Below are positions 63,891-64,000 of a DNA stretch of 64,000 nt, in pieces; positions within the stretch are counted from its first letter, which is position 1, and each line of letters opens with the position of its first letter. Under the pieces are notes generated by a model that saw nothing but the letters and a program-made list of their open reading frames with translations, was not told the DNA's origin and made no database searches. The translations under genes and the position numbers were made by a program. The stretch lies in the NCBI GenBank assembly GCA_963931865.1, contig OZ007509.1, positions 10,787,625 through 10,851,624 on the forward strand, in the 5' to 3' direction. The DNA comes from Axinella damicornis (lineage: Eukaryota > Porifera > Demospongiae > Axinellida > Axinellidae).

Positions 63891-64000
63891 TTGTTGCATA
63901 TGCACGCATGACAACATGATACAATAATATATATATATAAATTTTAATGACAGATAATGGCCAGAAGGCCCAACAGTCAAAGTGAGAAAACTCAATAAAC

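Overview
This window looks like nuclear DNA of an early-branching animal, most likely a demosponge. That is an inference from content: intron-rich genes with GT-AG splice signals, a beta-TrCP-type WD40 gene, ankyrin and Death-domain exons, BEL/Pao and LINE retroelements, many short inverted-repeat elements (MITEs) and long poly-G tracts. No prokaryotic operons, CRISPR arrays, rRNA genes or convincing stand-alone tRNA genes are visible. All gene models were built by eye from open frames and splice signals.

Layout. 0.6-7.3 kb (+): seven WD40 exons of a beta-TrCP (BTRC/FBXW11)-like gene with several frame breaks. 5.5-10.1 kb: nested MITEs, a palindromic GATATC-rich block and a 180-bp tandem repeat. 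10.4-15.6 kb (-): a multi-exon gene of an uncharacterised, probably transposon-related family ending in a DDVE-containing block, with a foldback element inside it. 16-18.9 kb: mostly non-coding, with a Mutator-like MITE. 19.2-20.1 kb (+): ankyrin-repeat exons. 21-23.2 kb (-): an unrecognised helical protein gene and a Death-domain exon with a partial duplicate. 23.3-36 kb: repeat-rich, containing a small phase-consistent unknown gene (27.3-28.4 kb), a 2.5-kb long-inverted-repeat element and a decayed Tc1/IS630-like transposase. 38.4-47.0 kb: two divergent, phase-consistent multi-exon genes. The minus gene encodes a cysteine-cluster protein resembling the CxC5/CxC6 domains known from KDZ transposons. 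The plus gene encodes a P-loop ATPase with a repetitive SPAK-rich basic tail. A perfect 24-bp inverted repeat lies between them. 47.4-64 kb: repeats, a 5'-truncated BEL/Pao element, a nearly complete LINE, several MITEs, a purine tract and a 26-bp satellite that appears to have grown from a MITE end.

The best candidate for something undescribed is the divergent CxC5/CxC6-like and P-loop ATPase pair at 38.4-47.0 kb. Second are a set of MITEs with very different termini that all begin TACCGTA, and the satellite derived from a MITE terminus. No homology search could be run, so family names rest on motif recognition.
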